Below are positions 14,077-16,095 of a stretch of 16,095 nt of DNA, piece by piece. Origin of the DNA: an uncultured Bacteroidota bacterium (GTDB lineage: Bacteria; Bacteroidota; Bacteroidia; Chitinophagales; S012-47); NCBI GenBank assembly GCA_913062655.1, contig CAJXXO010000028.1:1-16095 (forward strand). Reading direction: 5' to 3'. How positions within the stretch are numbered: position 1 is the first letter of the stretch; each line of letters begins with the position of its first letter. The notes under the pieces were generated by a model, which saw nothing but the letters and a program-made list of their open reading frames with translations, searched no databases and was not told the origin of the DNA. A program made the position numbers and the translations under genes.

Positions 14077-15508
14077 GTCGTGCTTTTATGCGTTTATTTT
14101 CTGCTTTTACCGCTTCGGTTTTCGCCACCTGCCACAATTGATCTCTGGCATGGCGGTAGGCTGACTTCAGCTCCACTACAGGGGTAGGATATTGCTTTCC
14201 CAACTCCAGGTTGTAAAACGACTGCTCCATGGGCGACATGGTCCAGGGGGCATGAATGAAGGCGGTTGGCAAGTCTTTCAATTCCGGCACCCATTGCCGG
14301 ATGAATAGCCCTTCGGTATCATGCTCTTCGGATTGCCGCACCGGATTGTAAATGCGGAAGGTATTGATACCCGTGGTTCCTGCCTGCATCTGAAACTGCG
14401 GAAAGTGAATGCCCGGTTCAAAATCGGTAAACTGCCGCGCCAAATGATGCGCTCCCTCTCGCCAATCGAGCCAAAGTAGATGCGTCAAAAAACTAACCAG
14501 CATAGCCCGCATTCGAAAGTTGAGATACCCGGTAGCCTGTACACATCGCATACACGCATCCACCAAAGGATAACCAGTCTGACCCGTGGCCCATGCCCGA
14601 TACTTCTCTTCATCCCATTCCTGCCGTATGGCATCAAAGCCGCGATTCAGGTTGTCCGATTCATAGCGCTGCTCAGACTCCAGCTTTTGCATAAAGTGGC
14701 TCCGCCATGCCAGTCTGCTGGCAAAGTTCTTCAGATCGCGTTTTCGTGGAGAGTGCTCATAAGCTGATTTAGCCGCTTGATATACCTCTCGAATACTGAG
14801 CGTACCCCATGCCAGGTGCACAGATAGCCGGCTGCAATAATCACGTGAAGAAGCGGGTTTGGAAATGTTGGACATATACTGGTGGTGTCGCTCCTGTAGA
14901 AAGGAGGTCAGCAGTGCTTCTGCTTCGCCACGGCCACCCGATTGGAAATTTGGATTAGCAGTCAACCAAGGTGAGTCTGCCGGAAGGCTAAACGGGTGCG
15001 GGGCAGGTGAACAAAAGACCAACTGCTCCAATCGCACTGCATGCTGCTCTTCGTTCAGGTCTTGCATGCGTTGCCTGGCCCATGCTTCTCGGTTTTCCAA
15101 GCCTCGAATGACACCATGCATCGGGAATTCCGTCCACGGCACTCCCCCGCTGTTCAGCAATTGCCGCACCGCCTTATCCCGATCCCAGGTGTGCTGCACC
15201 CCGATCTCTTGATAGCTCCAAACCTGCTTTACGTCATATTCCGATAGCAGAAAGGAGAATATCTCCTCAGCCTCACCCAGCATTTCCTCTACACAGCCAC
15301 CATACGGTTCCAATTCCTGGTTGAGCCCAGCTATCGACTGATGGACAAAGCGCCAGTGGCGGTCATCGCTAACCGGGTGAGCCATGTAGCTGGGTTCGTA
15401 GATATAGACCACCAGCACCGGCTCCGGTCGATCCATAGCCGCAGCAAAAGCAGCATGGTCTTGCCAGCGAATATCCCGCTTGAGCCAAATGACTTGAATA
15501 GGTGGCAC
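14030..15508 (-). CDS. Cryptochrome/photolyase-family flavoprotein
   Basis: A 492-residue protein when started at GTG 15508. The frame stays open to 15607, but that extension overlaps the upstream gene, and MPPIQVIWLKRDIRWQDH is where family members begin. Residues ~1-130 form the alpha/beta antenna domain. The FAD domain shows SRLSVHLAWGTLSIREVYQA, AWATGQTGYPLVDACMR and GYLNFRMRAM, then DWREG with Trp349, and FRIYNPVRQSEEHDTEGLFIRQWVPEL. By-eye alignment to E. coli photolyase without gaps over this stretch puts His368 where Asn378 contacts flavin N5, Phe372 at Trp382 and Met374 at Trp384. Trp349 matches Trp359, and Trp298 probably matches Trp306. The outer tryptophans of the electron chain are kept but the flavin-proximal one is not. 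It could be a DNA repair enzyme with another electron route or a light sensor. No Cys cluster of the iron-sulfur photolyases is evident. The end overlaps the DUF2256 gene by 47 bp. Confidence 0.85.
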   Translation of the reverse strand: MPPIQVIWLKRDIRWQDHAAFAAAMDRPEPVLVVYIYEPSYMAHPVSDDRHWRFVHQSIAGLNQELEPYGGCVEEMLGEAEEIFSFLLSEYDVKQVWSYQEIGVQHTWDRDKAVRQLLNSGGVPWTEFPMHGVIRGLENREAWARQRMQDLNEEQHAVRLEQLVFCSPAPHPFSLPADSPWLTANPNFQSGGRGEAEALLTSFLQERHHQYMSNISKPASSRDYCSRLSVHLAWGTLSIREVYQAAKSAYEHSPRKRDLKNFASRLAWRSHFMQKLESEQRYESDNLNRGFDAIRQEWDEEKYRAWATGQTGYPLVDACMRCVQATGYLNFRMRAMLVSFLTHLLWLDWREGAHHLARQFTDFEPGIHFPQFQMQAGTTGINTFRIYNPVRQSEEHDTEGLFIRQWVPELKDLPTAFIHAPWTMSPMEQSFYNLELGKQYPTPVVELKSAYRHARDQLWQVAKTEAVKAENKRIKARHVKKGARNTFWQKPF

Positions 15509-15567
15509 AAAAGAGGCAATACCTATAGGAATGGCATTGTTCGCCTGCACTAAAAAATCTACCGGAG

Positions 15568-16095
15568 TTAGGTAAAGCGAAGGTACAATGAGAGCTGCCC
15601 GAACCAATACCAGGCAGGTCGCTCCACATCAAAATAAAAGGTACGGTTAAGGCTCTGGTAGCCTGATGGCAAGCGAGTGGCAGCCTGCTGAATATGTTGC
15701 TCTGCTCCTACCAATACGCGCATACCCAATAGAGAACTGACCTTAACATCGATGCCCGTAAGGGCTTGCCAGGATAGATACCGAGACTTGCTTGTGGTGT
15801 TAAAACTAAGTGTGGCCGGACCATCGGCAGTAGTGGCAAAGCTTTGCGTTACTACCCGGGGAAAAGCCACCGACATTCTTGACATCGCTACACCCACCCC
15901 CAACAGTGGCTGTACCGTTACCGTATCCGGCCGTGGTAGCCAAAATACCTGCTGGGTGAATCGCCAGGCATCTGGAAACTGAATATCCATCGAGCAGTTG
16001 CAATCCTCCACCGTGTAAGATGCTATCTGCTCTGCGACCAAACCAAAGCTGGTTTGTAATAAAAAAGGCGTCACCCTGACGCTTAGAGCGTGTTG
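15568..16095 (-). CDS. Probable outer-membrane beta-barrel protein, C-terminal part (5' end outside window)
   Basis: The frame is open from the window edge (16095) to TAA at 15570-15568, giving 175 residues; a GTG at 16074 is in frame but makes no signal peptide, so the gene most likely starts outside the window. The sequence alternates hydrophobic and polar residues in strands with Gly/Asn/Thr turns (VQPLLGVGVAMSRMSVAF, then WQALTGIDVKVSSLLGMRVLVGAEQ) and ends WYWFGQLSLYLRFT. This resembles outer-membrane beta-barrels, which usually end in an aromatic-containing amphipathic strand. No named family was recognised. It lies 59 nt upstream of the photolyase-family start on the same strand and may share its transcript. 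The barrel call is an inference from pattern, not from a family match. Confidence 0.55.
   Translation of the reverse strand, partial: QHALSVRVTPFLLQTSFGLVAEQIASYTVEDCNCSMDIQFPDAWRFTQQVFWLPRPDTVTVQPLLGVGVAMSRMSVAFPRVVTQSFATTADGPATLSFNTTSKSRYLSWQALTGIDVKVSSLLGMRVLVGAEQHIQQAATRLPSGYQSLNRTFYFDVERPAWYWFGQLSLYLRFT

Noticed and set aside
15509..15607. Longer photolyase-family start at ATG 15607 (or GTG at 15550)
   Set aside because: The ATG lies inside the end of the upstream gene, and the added residues do not resemble the family. GTG 15508 places the conserved WLKRDIRWQDH at the usual distance from the start.
1..16095. CRISPR array, tRNA/rRNA, insertion sequence, prophage or defence genes
   Set aside because: No regularly spaced repeats, no tRNA-like cloverleaf or rRNA stretch, no transposase or integrase motifs were seen on either strand.

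Overview
The window is a chromosomal segment of a Bacteroidota bacterium. Three things show this: a type IX secretion (T9SS) component (PorZ) next to recO, the gliding-motility pair gldE-gldD downstream of mutY and ssb, and T9SS sorting domains at protein C-termini. Other signs are the HU / TPR / tiny basic protein / rng cluster, promoter-like TAnnTTTG boxes and the general lack of Shine-Dalgarno sequences. Base composition is near half GC by eye, which would suit a Saprospiria-type lineage, but I cannot fix the family from this sequence alone.

Layout, left to right. 1-720 (minus) is the N-terminal part of an RND/MMPL-type membrane transporter cut by the window edge. 893-3974 (plus) is porZ followed by recO. 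Convergent to it, 3971-4690 (minus), is a ferredoxin-NADP reductase-like flavoprotein, divergent from a membrane-anchored DUF218/YdcF protein (4745-5374, plus). 5383-8932 (minus) is a compact unit transcribed mutY -> ssb -> gldE -> gldD. Directly upstream, same strand, is a secreted T9SS-sorted protein (8958-10769). A divergent promoter region of about 240 bp separates it from a plus-strand unit: HU-type DNA-binding protein, membrane-anchored TPR protein, a 30-residue highly basic probable ribosomal protein, and rng (RNase G) with a forced TTG start. The right end (minus) holds a DUF2256 zinc-ribbon gene overlapping the 3' end of a cryptochrome/photolyase-family gene, preceded by the C-terminal part of a probable outer-membrane beta-barrel protein.

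How the genes relate. PorZ belongs to the T9SS cell-surface attachment complex, and GldD and GldE are needed for gliding and T9SS function in related bacteria. The 8958-10769 product is a probable client of that machinery. RecO, SSB, MutY and the photolyase-family protein are DNA maintenance factors. RNase G and the basic 30-mer link to rRNA processing and ribosomes.

I see no phage, insertion sequence, CRISPR array, tRNA or rRNA, and no defence or biosynthetic island. This is mostly conserved core genome, and I do not see a clearly new system. The points most worth a second look are the photolyase-family protein, which lacks the flavin-proximal tryptophan and has His at the usual N5-contact Asn position, together with its overlapping zinc-ribbon neighbour; the 30-residue basic protein and the structured leader before rng; and three convergent gene pairs whose stop codons overlap or lie within 8 nt.
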